Shown: positions 1 to 8,649 of the stretch, piece after piece | Position numbering within the stretch: position 1 is the stretch's first letter | How the letters are laid out: each line of letters opens with the position of its first letter | Assembly (NCBI RefSeq): GCF_006540305.1 | Contig: NZ_BJOR01000001.1 | Span: 3,782,001-3,846,000, forward strand | Direction: 5' to 3' | DNA from: Streptomyces sp. 6-11-2 | GTDB taxonomy: Bacteria; Actinomycetota; Actinomycetes; Streptomycetales; Streptomycetaceae | DNA: 64,000 bases | Made by a program: the position numbers and the translations under genes | The notes under the pieces: model-generated | Seen by the model: the letters and a program-made list of their open reading frames with translations, nothing else | What the model was told of the DNA's origin: nothing | Databases searched by the model: none

Positions 1-157
1 CTTCGCGGACAACCCCCACCTCGCCGACCGGATGGGCGCCGCCGCCGCCCGGCACGCACGGTCCTTCGGCTGGGACGCGTCGGCGGCGGCCACGGCGGAC
101 GTGTACACGGCCGCGTTGCAGGCCCACCGGCGTCGCGTACGCTCGCCCCATGGGTAG
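1..157 (+). CDS. mshA: D-inositol-3-phosphate glycosyltransferase, C-terminal fragment
   Basis: Only the last 51 codons are in the window (reading frame begins at base 2; TAG at 155-157). The tail has the amphipathic GT4 glycosyltransferase ending with the run FGWDASAAATADVY, the usual C-terminal helix of MshA, which makes the first intermediate of mycothiol in the cytoplasm. The gene overlaps the start of the following YbjN gene by 8 bp, the arrangement I remember at mshA in S. coelicolor. Identity rests on this short tail and on the neighbour, so another GT4 enzyme is possible. Confidence 0.6.
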   Translation, partial: FADNPHLADRMGAAAARHARSFGWDASAAATADVYTAALQAHRRRVRSPHG

Positions 158-677
158 CGCCACGGGTGCCACGGGTGAGGCGGAGCAGCAACGCGCGACG
201 CGGGTCGTCGAGGACGTCCTCAAGGGCGCCGAACTGGACTGGGAGAGCCCGCGGTCCGGCAACTACGTCGTGAAGCTCCCCGGCATCCGCAAGCTGTCGA
301 CCACCCTGTCGATGATCGTCGGCCGGCACTCGCTGTCCCTGAACGCCTTCGTCATCCGTCACCCCGACGAGAACGAACCCGCCGTCCACCGCTGGCTGCT
401 GGAGCGCAACCTCAAGCTGTACGGCGTGAGTTACGCCGTCGACCAGCTCGGTGACATCTACCTCACCGGCCGGTTGCCGCTGGCCGCCGTGACCGCCGAC
501 GAGGTCGACCGGCTGCTCGGCCAGGTCCTGGAGGCGGCCGACGGCAGCTTCAACACCCTCCTGGAGCTCGGCTTCGCCTCGGCGATCCGCCGCGAGTACG
601 CCTGGCGCGTCTCGCGCGGCGAATCGACCCGCAACCTCGAGGCGTTCGCGCACCTGACCCAGCGTCCGGCCGACTGA
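150..677 (+). CDS. YbjN domain protein
   Basis: A 175-aa soluble protein with no signal peptide or membrane segment. Residues about 15-150 have the alpha/beta layout of the YbjN fold (related to type III secretion chaperones), with a central strand-rich run around VVKLPGIRKLSTTLSM and a C-terminal helix ending near YAWRVSRGE. In E. coli YbjN is a stress-tolerance modulator; the actinobacterial role is unknown. The start overlaps the mshA stop, so translation is probably coupled and the pair is one transcript. Function beyond the fold cannot be stated. Confidence 0.75.
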   Translation: MGSATGATGEAEQQRATRVVEDVLKGAELDWESPRSGNYVVKLPGIRKLSTTLSMIVGRHSLSLNAFVIRHPDENEPAVHRWLLERNLKLYGVSYAVDQLGDIYLTGRLPLAAVTADEVDRLLGQVLEAADGSFNTLLELGFASAIRREYAWRVSRGESTRNLEAFAHLTQRPAD

Positions 678-707
678 TTCCGCCCTCGCCGCGGCCGCGG
701 GATCAGG

Positions 708-1523
708 TCACTTCCCGTTCCTGCCGTGCGAGGTCCCGCGGCCGTACCGCCCCGGAGTCACCCCCACGAGCTTCCTGAAGTGCCGGGTGAGATGGGCCTG
801 GTCGTAGAAGCCGGTCTCGGCGGCCACCTCGGCCGGTTTCAGCCCCGCCAGCAGCAGCCTGCGGGCGCGGTCCACCCGGCGGGACATCAGGTACTGGTGC
901 GGAGCGATGCCGTACGCCCCGCTGAACGCCCGTACCAGGTGGGTGGGATGGGCCTGCACGAGAGCCGAGGCCTCGTCGAGCGTGACGCCCTGCGGCACCC
1001 GCTCGTCGAGCAGTTCGCGCAGCCGGCGGGCGAGGGCGGGGTCGCGGCGCGGGGCCCCGACGGCGAGCCGTGGCCGCAGATGGGCGCGCAGCCGCTCGCC
1101 GACGAGCGCCAGCCGGCTCTCCGCCTCCAGCTCGTCACCGGGCAGGGCGAGCGCGGTGTGCACCTGCCCGACCCTCCGGCGCAGTACCGGATCGCGCACG
1201 TCCGGCCCGTCCACGGCCGCCCCGATGAGCTCGTCGCCGAGGTGGGTGGCGTCCAGGTACAGCACCCGCTTGCGGAAGCCGCCCGGGCCGACGGGCGAGC
1301 CGTTGTGCGGGACGTGCGGCGGCAGCAGGGACACGGTGTCGTGCGGGGTGCCGTGCTCGTGCCGGTCCAGGTCGTACCGAACGGCGCCGGCGTCCACGAT
1401 CAGCAGCGTCCACGCCTCGTGCACGTGCATCGGATAGGCGTACTCGGTGAAGTGCGCGTGGAACACCTCCACGACGCCCGGGACACGCGGGCGCCAGGCG
1501 GAGACGTTCCGCTGCGGGGCCAT
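708..1523 (-). CDS. AraC-family transcriptional regulator
   Basis: A 271-aa protein. The N-terminal half (about 1-150) is a cupin-like sensing domain with HVHEAWTLL and LLPPHVPHNG; the C-terminal 100 residues hold two helix-turn-helix motifs, the first around VTLDEASALVQAHPTHLVR and the second in AAETGFYDQAHLTRHFRK, ending in the family signature GVTPGRY. The ATG at 1523 is chosen because the open frame further upstream reads into the divergent neighbour. It faces a DUF2000 gene 49 bp away; AraC regulators commonly sit beside DUF2000 genes, so it probably controls that gene and itself. Confidence 0.85.
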   Translation of the reverse strand: MAPQRNVSAWRPRVPGVVEVFHAHFTEYAYPMHVHEAWTLLIVDAGAVRYDLDRHEHGTPHDTVSLLPPHVPHNGSPVGPGGFRKRVLYLDATHLGDELIGAAVDGPDVRDPVLRRRVGQVHTALALPGDELEAESRLALVGERLRAHLRPRLAVGAPRRDPALARRLRELLDERVPQGVTLDEASALVQAHPTHLVRAFSGAYGIAPHQYLMSRRVDRARRLLLAGLKPAEVAAETGFYDQAHLTRHFRKLVGVTPGRYGRGTSHGRNGK

Positions 1524-1572
1524 GCAAAGAACGTACAAGACGGCGCGGTACCGCGTTCGGGAGTCTCGTCCC

Positions 1573-2001
1573 ATGAACGACGAGCAGCCCATCCGCTTCG
1601 ACACCAAGATCGCCGTCCTGCTGCGCGAGGACCTGGAGACCTGGCAGCGCCTGAACGTCACCGCGTTCCTGGTCAGCGGCCTCGGCACGACGGTCCCGGA
1701 GATCATCGGGGAGCCGTACGAGGACGCCGACGAGGTGCCGTACCTGCCGATGTTCCGCCAGCCGGTGCTGGTCTTCCAGGGCGCCAAGGAGACGCTGACC
1801 GCGGCGCACGGGCGGGCCCTGTCCCGGGCCCTGCCGCGCGCCGTCTTCACCTCCGACCTGTTCACCACGGGCAACGACCGTGACAACCGGGCCGCGGTCC
1901 GGGCCGTGCCGACCGGCGAGCTGGACCTCGTGGGCCTCGCTGTCCACGGCCCGCGCAACGCGGTGGACAAGGTGCTGAAGGGCGCGCGGATGCACCCTTA
2001 G
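1573..2001 (+). CDS. DUF2000 family protein
   Basis: A 142-aa cytoplasmic protein opening with RFDTKIAVLLREDLETWQRLNV and continuing with LVSGL, both typical of DUF2000, a peptidyl-tRNA-hydrolase-like fold of unknown function. ATG at 1573 is the first start that does not run back through the divergent AraC gene. The shared short intergenic region (1524-1572) must contain both promoters. No catalytic role can be assigned. Confidence 0.75.
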   Translation: MNDEQPIRFDTKIAVLLREDLETWQRLNVTAFLVSGLGTTVPEIIGEPYEDADEVPYLPMFRQPVLVFQGAKETLTAAHGRALSRALPRAVFTSDLFTTGNDRDNRAAVRAVPTGELDLVGLAVHGPRNAVDKVLKGARMHP

Positions 2002-2023
2002 GCGACGGCCGCGCCGGCCGGCC

Positions 2024-3286
2024 TCACGCCGTGCCGACCTCGGTACGGGGCTCGGTGCGGGACTCCACGGTGGTCGGTTCGGCCTTCGGCAGGCGGCGCA
2101 TCAGGACCCAGTAGCTGAGGGCGGCGGCCGTGCCGACGGCCGCGCACATGCCCCAGAGCCACTCGGCACCGAGCCGGTCGATGACGGCACCGGACATCAG
2201 CGGCGCGACCAGGGCGGCCACCGACCAGGACAGGGTGTAGACGCCCTGGTAGCGCCCGCGCCCGTGCACCGGGGAGAGCCGGACGACCAGCCCGGTCTGG
2301 GTGGGCGCGTTGATCATCTCGCCGAGGGTCCACACGCACACCGTGAGCGCGAACACGCCGACCGACCCGGCGAACGCCGTGAGCCCGAAGCCGTACCCCG
2401 CGAGCAGGGCGGAGACGATCAGCAGCCGCCCGGGGTCCCGGTGCTCGATGAAACGGGTGACCGGGATCTGCAGGGCGACGATCAGGACCCCGTTGACGGC
2501 GATGGCCATGCCGTAGTCGGCGGGCGTGAACCCGGCCCGGCCCATGGCGACCGGCAGCCCGACCGCCCCCTGCTGGAAGACGACGGCGATCAGGAAGGAT
2601 GCCCCGACGACGCCCATGAACCGCCCGTCCCGCAGGACGGTCCACAGCCGGACGGCGTCGCCGCCCTCGTGGCTCACCTGCGCGTCCGTGCCCGGCCGGG
2701 ACTCGGGCACCTTCAGGAAGACGACGATCGCGCAGGCCAGCGTCATCGCGGCCTCGATCAGGAAGCCGGCGAGATAGCTGTACTCGGCGATGAAGCCGGC
2801 CGCCATGGAGGAGACGGCGAAGCCGAGGTTGATCGCCCAGTAGTTGAGGGAGAAGGCGCGGACCCGGTCCTCGGGGCGCACGATGTCGGCCATCATCGCC
2901 TGCACGGCCGGCCGGGAGGCGTTGCTGGCCATACCGACCAGGAAGGCGACGGCGGCGATGGCGAGGGGATCCCGGACGAACCCGAGCGCCGCGACGGACA
3001 CGGCGGTGGAGGCCTGGGCGACGAGCAGGGTCGGCCGCCGTCCGAGCCGGTCCGCCATCACACCCCCGGCGAGCGAGGAGACGACGCCGCCGAGCCCGTG
3101 CAGCGCGGCGACCAGACCGGCGTACGAGGCGGAGTAACCGCGGCCGAGGGTCAGGTACAGCGCCATGAACGTGGCGACGAAGGCGCCCAGCCGGTTGACG
3201 AGGGTGCTGGTCCACAGCCACCAGAACTCACGGGGGAGCCCGGAGACGGTCTCCCGGGCGGCACGTCTGAGACTGGCGACGGACAT
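2024..3286 (-). CDS. MFS transporter
   Basis: A 420-aa integral membrane protein with about 12 predicted segments. The loop between segments 2 and 3 has the MFS motif GGVMADRLGRRPTLL, and a second GAVIDRLG-type loop lies near residue 385. The layout fits the DHA1 exporter group with a proton-driven drug or metabolite substrate that cannot be named. ATG at 3286 is preferred over an in-frame start 42 bp upstream because it has a G-rich Shine-Dalgarno stretch (GGGGGG) seven bases before it. Confidence 0.8.
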   Translation of the reverse strand: MSVASLRRAARETVSGLPREFWWLWTSTLVNRLGAFVATFMALYLTLGRGYSASYAGLVAALHGLGGVVSSLAGGVMADRLGRRPTLLVAQASTAVSVAALGFVRDPLAIAAVAFLVGMASNASRPAVQAMMADIVRPEDRVRAFSLNYWAINLGFAVSSMAAGFIAEYSYLAGFLIEAAMTLACAIVVFLKVPESRPGTDAQVSHEGGDAVRLWTVLRDGRFMGVVGASFLIAVVFQQGAVGLPVAMGRAGFTPADYGMAIAVNGVLIVALQIPVTRFIEHRDPGRLLIVSALLAGYGFGLTAFAGSVGVFALTVCVWTLGEMINAPTQTGLVVRLSPVHGRGRYQGVYTLSWSVAALVAPLMSGAVIDRLGAEWLWGMCAAVGTAAALSYWVLMRRLPKAEPTTVESRTEPRTEVGTA

Positions 3287-3473
3287 GGACGACCCCCCGG
3301 GGATGTAAGCGGCTGAAGTAGCGAGCACAACTTACGAGGAGGGGGATGTGCGGGACTACTCAATTAGCAGAAGCCGTCAACTGTCGGCCACCGCAGCGGG
3401 GCGGCTGTCCGCCCGCCGTCCGCCTGCTGGGCGCCGGGGCAGGGGGCCGAATGCGTGGATTACGCTCTGAGGC

Positions 3474-4235
3474 ATGGCCGACGCACCGTACAAGCTGATC
3501 CTGCTCCGCCACGGCGAGAGCGAGTGGAACGCGAAGAACCTGTTCACCGGCTGGGTGGACGTCAACCTCAACGAGAAGGGCGAAAAGGAGGCAGTCCGCG
3601 GCGGTGAGCTGCTGAAGGACGCCGGCCTGCTGCCCGACGTGGTCCACACCTCCGTCCAGAAGCGCGCGATCCGCACGGCCCAGCTCGCGCTGGAGGCCGC
3701 CGACCGCCACTGGATCCCGGTCCACCGCTCCTGGCGTCTGAACGAGCGCCACTACGGTGCTCTCCAGGGCAAGGACAAGGCCCAGACCCTTCAGGAGTTC
3801 GGCGAGGAGCAGTTCATGCTGTGGCGCCGCTCCTACGACACCCCGCCGCCGCCGCTGGACCGCGACGCCGAGTACTCCCAGTTCTCCGACCCGCGCTACG
3901 CGGCCCTCCCGCCGGAGCTGCGCCCGCAGACGGAGTGCCTGAAGGACGTCGTCGTCCGCATGCTCCCGTACTGGTTCGACTCGGTCGTCCCCGACCTCCT
4001 GTCCGGCCGGACGGTCCTGGTCGCCGCCCACGGCAACAGCCTGCGCGCCCTGGTCAAGCACCTCGACCAGATCTCGGACGCCGACATCGCGGGCCTCAAC
4101 ATCCCCACCGGCATCCCCCTCTACTACGAACTCGACGCCGACTTCCGCCCCGTCACCCCGGGCGGCAAGTACCTCGACCCGGACGCCGCGGCAGCCGCCA
4201 TCGAGGCGGTCAAGAACCAGGGCAAGAAGAAGTAG
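3474..4235 (+). CDS. gpmA: 2,3-bisphosphoglycerate-dependent phosphoglycerate mutase
   Basis: Glycolytic interconversion of 3- and 2-phosphoglycerate. The 253-aa protein has the histidine phosphatase signature [10 protein letters not shown] with catalytic His13, the substrate loop [13 protein letters not shown], and the second catalytic histidine in [13 protein letters not shown]. It ends in the lysine-rich tail NQGKKK. Those last codons and the stop form the left copy of an 18-bp repeat that marks the end of an integrated element, so the present stop and terminator are in part element-borne although the protein is full length. Confidence 0.95.
   Translation: MADAPYKLILLRHGESEWNAKNLFTGWVDVNLNEKGEKEAVRGGELLKDAGLLPDVVHTSVQKRAIRTAQLALEAADRHWIPVHRSWRLNERHYGALQGKDKAQTLQEFGEEQFMLWRRSYDTPPPPLDRDAEYSQFSDPRYAALPPELRPQTECLKDVVVRMLPYWFDSVVPDLLSGRTVLVAAHGNSLRALVKHLDQISDADIAGLNIPTGIPLYYELDADFRPVTPGGKYLDPDAAAAAIEAVKNQGKKK
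4214..4234. repeat. attL of the AICE
   Basis: The left copy of the core repeat is 18 bp perfect (4217-4234) and 20 of 21 if extended to 4214. It covers codons for Gln-Gly-Lys-Lys-Lys and most of the stop of gpmA. A weaker similarity resumes 8 bases further on (TGATCA-T-GCCCCC ... CCTGCG), matching the host sequence beyond attR. Confidence 0.9.
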
Positions 4236-4245
4236 GTTCTGTGAT

Positions 4246-4286
4246 CATGCCCCCGACCTGCGCATACGGCGCGGGGCGGGGGCATT
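4246..4286 (+). terminator. Element-borne terminator for gpmA
   Basis: Stem ATGCCCCC (4247-4254) pairs with GGGGGCAT (4277-4284), followed by TTTT. It lies inside the element just past attL and so ends gpmA transcripts in the integrated state. Its left arm resembles the chromosomal terminator past attR. Confidence 0.75.
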
Positions 4287-4313
4287 TTCACGGTCTGGGC
4301 CCTCTGTGGGACC

Positions 4314-5552
4314 TCAGCGCGGCGGGTCCTGCGGCGGGCGCAGTGCCTGACCGAGTGCCCTCCGGGCCCGGTCCCGGCTGCTCGGCATGAGGTGCGCGTA
4401 CACCTTCAGCGTGAGTCCCGGGTCGGAGTGCCCGAGGTACTCGCTGACGGCCTTGATGCTCTCGCCCGCGTCCAGCAGCACCGACGCGTAGAAGTGCCGC
4501 AGGGCGTGCATGCCGTGCTCGCGCGCGGCGGTGTGCTCCCGGCTCTTGGCCTTCGGTATGACGCCCACGGACGCCAGAGCGGGCTTCCAGTGGTCCTCAT
4601 TCAGCGAGGTACGCCAGACGTGGCCGCCGTTGGGCCCGGTGAAGATCAGGCGCTTGGTCACGGGCTGGCCGTTCGCCCGCATCCACGGCAACGTGATCTC
4701 CACGGGCGGGAAGCGCTTGATGTGCTCCTTCAGCGCTTCCGCCACCGGGTCGGGCAGAGGGACGTCACGGAGCTTGCCGCCCTTTGGGGGCGCGAACACG
4801 GCCTTGCTCAGGCTGAGCTTGAGCTGCTGCACCACGTGCAGGGTGCCGCTGTCGAAGTCCAGCGCATCCACGGACAGCCCGAGAATCTCGCCTTGCCGTA
4901 GGCCGCAGCCGGCGCCCATGTCCACCATGGTCCGGAAGCGCTCGACCATGGCGGCCCGCATGGCGAAGACGCGTCCCGGCTCCCAGGGGACGACACGGCG
5001 CGTGCCCATCTCGGGGAGCGTCACCGTGCGCGAGTTGCACGGGTTTCGGCGAAGGTAGCCGTCCTCTAAGGCCGCTGAGAGCACGGCCCGGACGTTGGAG
5101 AAGATCACACGGGCATACGCGCCGGACATGCCGGACGCTTCGAGCTGCGTCACGAACTCGCGGATGTGGCTGGGCTGGAAGGACCCGAGGGCGCGCGACC
5201 CGATGCGCGGGAAGGCATGCAGCCTGAGTTGGGACTGCATGGACGCGCGGGTGTTCGGGTCACCGCTCTGGCTCGCGAGCCAGCCTTCCGCGAACTCCTG
5301 AAACGACGTCCGGGACGCGTTCGGGTCGATGTAGTCGCCACGGGCCACGTCCGCCGTGACCTTGCTCAGCCACTGCTCGGCGAGCCGCTTCTGTCCGTCG
5401 GGGAACGACTTGCCCTTGCGCTTTCCGTCGGGCGCGAAGTAGCGGGCTCGGTAGCGCAGGCCGGTCCCGTAGCGCTCGGTCTTGACGCGGATGGTCTTGC
5501 CGTTGGCGTCGATCTCGGTCTTGTACCAGCGGTCTTGGATGCTGCCTGCCAT
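4314..5552 (-). CDS. int: Tyrosine site-specific integrase of the AICE
   Basis: A 412-aa phage-type tyrosine recombinase. An N-terminal arm-binding region (about 15-75) is followed by a SAM-like core-binding domain (about 85-175) and the catalytic domain, with catalytic Arg in GAGCGLRQGEILGL, the HALRHFYAS box, LGHSD and nucleophile Tyr385 in KVYAHLMP. It catalyses recombination between the gpmA 3' end and the element. It starts 76 bp after the xis stop, behind a strong hairpin, and its stop lies 80 bp inside attL, the usual int-next-to-att layout. Confidence 0.95.
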   Translation of the reverse strand: MAGSIQDRWYKTEIDANGKTIRVKTERYGTGLRYRARYFAPDGKRKGKSFPDGQKRLAEQWLSKVTADVARGDYIDPNASRTSFQEFAEGWLASQSGDPNTRASMQSQLRLHAFPRIGSRALGSFQPSHIREFVTQLEASGMSGAYARVIFSNVRAVLSAALEDGYLRRNPCNSRTVTLPEMGTRRVVPWEPGRVFAMRAAMVERFRTMVDMGAGCGLRQGEILGLSVDALDFDSGTLHVVQQLKLSLSKAVFAPPKGGKLRDVPLPDPVAEALKEHIKRFPPVEITLPWMRANGQPVTKRLIFTGPNGGHVWRTSLNEDHWKPALASVGVIPKAKSREHTAAREHGMHALRHFYASVLLDAGESIKAVSEYLGHSDPGLTLKVYAHLMPSSRDRARRALGQALRPPQDPPR

Positions 5553-5582
5553 CGGAGGCGGAGTCCCTTCTCAGCATGGATC

Positions 5583-5609
5583 AGGGGTGGCCGTTCAACG
5601 GCCACCCCT
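5583..5609 (-). terminator. Hairpin between xis and int
   Basis: An 11-bp perfect stem (AGGGGTGGCCG with CGGCCACCCCT) around a 5-base loop, in the 76-bp gap after xis and before int. There is no T tract. It could reduce read-through into int or stabilise the xis message. Confidence 0.55.
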
Positions 5610-5628
5610 GGCGATCTGCGAGGTTGCG

Positions 5629-5874
5629 TCAGGCCGCGACGCGGTCGACGTTCTTGAGCTGAGCGACGTAGGCCCCCACTTCGGCGGGGTCGTAGCGGAC
5701 GTGCTTGCCGACGCGGAAGCCGGGAGGACCGGTGTGTTTCCTGCGCCACTGGTAGACGGTTTCGAGGGGGACGCCGAAGATCTCGGCGATGTCGTCGGGA
5801 GTGAGGTACCGGTCAGGCAAGCCGCTGCGGAGGGTGGCGCGGGGGTCGGGTTGAGCGGAACGGGTTCGGCTCAT
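5629..5874 (-). CDS. xis: Excisionase-type helix-turn-helix protein
   Basis: An 81-aa DNA-binding protein with a MerR-like winged helix in LTPDDIAEIFGVPLETVYQW followed by FRVGKHVRYDPAEVGAYV, the standard form of AICE and phage excisionases (helix_turn_helix_17). It would bend attachment-site DNA to favour excision. ATG at 5874 is preferred to a start 81 bp upstream because GAGG lies five bases before it. It is upstream of int on the same strand. Confidence 0.88.
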   Translation of the reverse strand: MSRTRSAQPDPRATLRSGLPDRYLTPDDIAEIFGVPLETVYQWRRKHTGPPGFRVGKHVRYDPAEVGAYVAQLKNVDRVAA

Positions 5875-5946
5875 GGAGTCCTCAGAGGTTGAGTCGCGTT
5901 GGCTTCGGGGGTTCTCGGACTCCGTGTGTGTCCGAGGTGCGGATTT

Positions 5947-6152
5947 CTGCGTCACCGCGTCACCTGCGTCATTCAGGCTTCTGACTTGCGGGTTTATGTG
6001 ACGCAGAGGGGTGGGGGTGCGTCACGCGCGACGCAGGCGGTCCGTCACGCGTGACGCAGGTGACGCGGCGTGACGCAGCCGGGGCCGTCTGCGTCACGCC
6101 CGTCTGCGCAGGTCACCCGTCGTTTCCGGACGCCGTGTGACGCTGTGACGCA
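5947..6152. other. Candidate replication origin: TGCGTCA/TGACGCA repeat array
   Basis: Between the helicase gene and xis, a 206-bp stretch has eight exact copies of TGCGTCA or its complement (5948, 5965, 5999, 6018, 6052, 6071, 6090, 6146) and about five one-mismatch copies (e.g. 5956, 6029, 6061, 6138). Several pairs are inverted, such as CGTCACGCGTGACG at 6043-6056. An A7 run lies at 6170-6176. Iterated sites in a gene-free gap inside the replication module suggest an origin bound by the element replication proteins, or Xis sites. Nothing else is visible between 5875 and 6271. Confidence 0.6.
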
Positions 6153-6271
6153 GCGCTCCCCTACTTAGGAAAAAAAGGAGGGGGGTGTCTGTGGTGGTGT
6201 GGTGCGGCTCAGGGAGTGAAGAAGGAGCCGCTTCGCGGCACGTCCATCGCAGGGCGGCGCCGCCGCCGAAC

Positions 6272-6311
6272 AGCAAGAGGAGCACGCTCGGCCGGTGGTG
6301 CTCCTCTTGCT
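6272..6311 (-). terminator. Terminator after the AICE helicase gene
   Basis: A 14-bp perfect stem (AGCAAGAGGAGCAC with its complement) around a 12-base loop, lying 18 bp past the stop of the helicase gene. It separates the replication operon from the origin-like array and xis-int. Confidence 0.75.
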
Positions 6312-6328
6312 CGTACGGCGGCGGCCGG

Positions 6329-7801
6329 TCAGAACGCCTGTTGCTCGTGCGAGGGCGGGGCCGCTGCGCGGGTCATCACGATGAAGCGGCCCTCCCGGGT
6401 GCGGCCCGAGTCGATGAGGACGCCCCGGGCGGCGAGGGTCGGCTGAAGCCGCTTGAGACGGTCGGAGAGCACCTTGCCCGTGGTCGGCCAGCCCTTGGGC
6501 AGGGGACGGAAGTCGTCCCCGGTGTAGACGCGGCTGAGGCAGTGCAGCCACTCCGTGGACGTCATCCGCTGTTCCGCCCCCGCGTCGAGACTGGCGGCGT
6601 GCTGCAACACGGTCTGCGCCAGCAGGTCACCCTCAATGACGTCGTCGTTGAGGTCATCCAGACTGGCCCGGTAGGCGGCGAGCGCACCGAGTCCTGTGGC
6701 CGCGTCGAGCTGCGCGCACAGGTGTGCGAAGTCCGCCATCCGCAGATCGGTCGGGGTCTCCGCCTCCACCGCGCGCACCTTCACCGTGAGATCCAGGAGC
6801 GAGCCGAGGACGACGGGCAGAACCTCCGCGTACTCCGTCCACAGCTCATCCTCGGTGCGCCGCACCCGGGGCCGCTCCAACCGCAGCGGCAGCAGCCGTT
6901 CGGCCAGGTCGGGGCGGATGACTCCCACGTCGATGCCGGTCAGGAGCAGGGGGCGGCGGTAGCCGACGCGGAAGACATCCCCGTCGGTGAACAGGGCGCG
7001 CTTGACGTTCTCGGCGCCGGTGACGATGCAGCACATCGCGTCGGACAGGTCCGGACTCATGTGGGAGAGGTTGTCCAGGGCCGTGACCCATCCGGCCGCC
7101 ACGGCCGCGAGCAGGTTCTCCTCATCCTTGGGCGCGCGGCGCAGGTCACCGGTCATGCCCTCGATGATCCGTACGAGCATCCGGCCGCCGGTGGACTTGC
7201 CGGCGCCCTGCGGCCCGGTGAGGAACGGGGCGGGAACGGGGACGGACGGACCGAGACAGCCGACCAACCACGCGATGGCCAGGCACTCGGTCTCGGCGTT
7301 GGCGAAGTTGCACAGCCTGAGCAGGAGATCGATGCCTTTGCCGTCCGTGTTCTTGACCGGCAGGGGGAGTTCGCCGGTGAGTTGGGTGCGGCGCCAGCAC
7401 ACCTCACGCGGGTCGGGGACGGTGATGTCCCAGCCGGTGGGGTGGATGCGGACGGACTGCCCGTCGGCGCGGCCCAGGTCCAGCCACGTCGCTCCGTCGA
7501 ACCCTGGGGCGACGCGGATGTGCACGGGCTGCACGTCCTCGGTGAGCGCGAGTGCTTCGATCAGGTCGAGTGCCTCCTTCAGCGCGGTTCCGTTGAACAC
7601 GCCCAGTCCGTCCCTGAACAGTCCGACCATGAGTTCCTGGCGGTGACTTCCGGTCGTGCCCTGGGAGCGGATCGGGCGGGCCACGGGGTGGCCGTTGCGC
7701 TGCGCGTACACGGTGCCGTCGGCGGTGCGGAAGTAGCGGAAGTGCGCTTGCGCGTAGTCAGTGATGACCTTGCGGGCGGGATTCTGCTCGTCGTCGGCCA
7801 T
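6329..7801 (-). CDS. AICE replicative helicase / ATP-binding protein
   Basis: A 490-aa P-loop ATPase with Walker A GPQGAGKST near residues 197-204 and a hydrophobic strand ending in acidic and Asn residues (WVTALDNLSHM) as a probable Walker B/sensor. This is the arrangement of the SF3/D5-like or DUF927-like helicases that accompany primase-polymerases on plasmids and AICEs. ATG at 7801 lies 2 bp after the stop of the primase-polymerase, so the two are translationally coupled and probably act together in element replication. The rest of the protein has no motif I can name. Confidence 0.75.
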   Translation of the reverse strand: MADDEQNPARKVITDYAQAHFRYFRTADGTVYAQRNGHPVARPIRSQGTTGSHRQELMVGLFRDGLGVFNGTALKEALDLIEALALTEDVQPVHIRVAPGFDGATWLDLGRADGQSVRIHPTGWDITVPDPREVCWRRTQLTGELPLPVKNTDGKGIDLLLRLCNFANAETECLAIAWLVGCLGPSVPVPAPFLTGPQGAGKSTGGRMLVRIIEGMTGDLRRAPKDEENLLAAVAAGWVTALDNLSHMSPDLSDAMCCIVTGAENVKRALFTDGDVFRVGYRRPLLLTGIDVGVIRPDLAERLLPLRLERPRVRRTEDELWTEYAEVLPVVLGSLLDLTVKVRAVEAETPTDLRMADFAHLCAQLDAATGLGALAAYRASLDDLNDDVIEGDLLAQTVLQHAASLDAGAEQRMTSTEWLHCLSRVYTGDDFRPLPKGWPTTGKVLSDRLKRLQPTLAARGVLIDSGRTREGRFIVMTRAAAPPSHEQQAF

Positions 7802-7803
7802 GG

Positions 7804-8649
7804 TCACAGTCCCAACTTGGTCAGGGCGTTGGTCCACGCGTCGGTGCAGTGCCGAGGGGATTCGCCCTTGGCCTGCGCGGCGGTGAACAGCCGTCCGATG
7901 TGGGCGTCGGTGAGGCAGCCGCACCGGCCGTGCGTGGACAGCACCGCGAGGAACGTCCGGTAGACCGTGGCGTGCACCGCGCTGGAGGCTTCGGTGATGC
8001 GCTGCTCGGCCATGGCGATCCCCCGGTTCAGATAGGTGGGCGTGCGGTGTCTGCACTCGCCCCCATGGCCACTCAGAGGCGCTGTGAGGCTCTGTGGCGC
8101 CCTGCGAGCCGTGGACGGCTCCTTTACTGCCAGCGCGCGCACAGCGTCCGGGAGAGGGGCCGTGACTCCCGTGCCGTTCCCCAGCCAACGGGCGTACGCC
8201 ATAAGGGACTTGATGTCGACGCCGGGGCGGACGGCGTTCACCGACCGCATGGCGCCCCGGTAGATCCAGTGCTCCCCCCGCGTCGTCGGCACGGTCCGCG
8301 TCGCGGGCAGGCTGGTATGGGCCCATGCGACGGCCGCCGCGTCGTCCAGGTCGACGACGGTCACGCCGGCGCCGCCGGGGTGGTAGGCGACGGCGGCGGC
8401 CCGACGCCACGCCGACGCCCACGGTGGGGAGGTGAGGACGTCCGGGTCGGTGGTGGCGGCGGCCCACGCGTGGCAGACGCCGGGGCACCGGCACGGGCCG
8501 GGGGTCTTCATGTTGGGCCGTCCGCCGCACGCGTTGCCGGTGCAGTCCGGGCAGTTGCCGAACGGCACCTTCCCCGCCCGCAGCGGCAGGGGCGGGATGC
8601 CGTGTGCGGCCAGCATGAGCGCGGTGTCCAGGAGGGTCGGGGCAGTCAC
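7804..8649 (-). CDS. Bifunctional DNA primase/polymerase (RepPP-type replication protein)
   Basis: A 281-aa prim-pol. The N-terminal part has a cysteine cluster at about residues 33-60 (CPDC, CGG, CRC, CH), a likely zinc site. The catalytic core has metal-binding Asp100 and Asp102 in TVVDLDD, the motif II histidine in RGEHWIYRG and Asp145 in GVDIKSL. It would prime and start element replication. It starts with GTG overlapping the methyltransferase stop (GTGA, 8646-8649) and is followed 2 bp later by the helicase. AICEs with prim-pol initiators form the RepPP class. Confidence 0.85.
   Translation of the reverse strand: MTAPTLLDTALMLAAHGIPPLPLRAGKVPFGNCPDCTGNACGGRPNMKTPGPCRCPGVCHAWAAATTDPDVLTSPPWASAWRRAAAVAYHPGGAGVTVVDLDDAAAVAWAHTSLPATRTVPTTRGEHWIYRGAMRSVNAVRPGVDIKSLMAYARWLGNGTGVTAPLPDAVRALAVKEPSTARRAPQSLTAPLSGHGGECRHRTPTYLNRGIAMAEQRITEASSAVHATVYRTFLAVLSTHGRCGCLTDAHIGRLFTAAQAKGESPRHCTDAWTNALTKLGL

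Noticed and set aside
6185..7963. Long open frame opposite the AICE helicase gene
   Set aside because: It is the antisense of a gene with clear Walker motifs; the product is low-complexity Gly/Arg/Val and has no domain.
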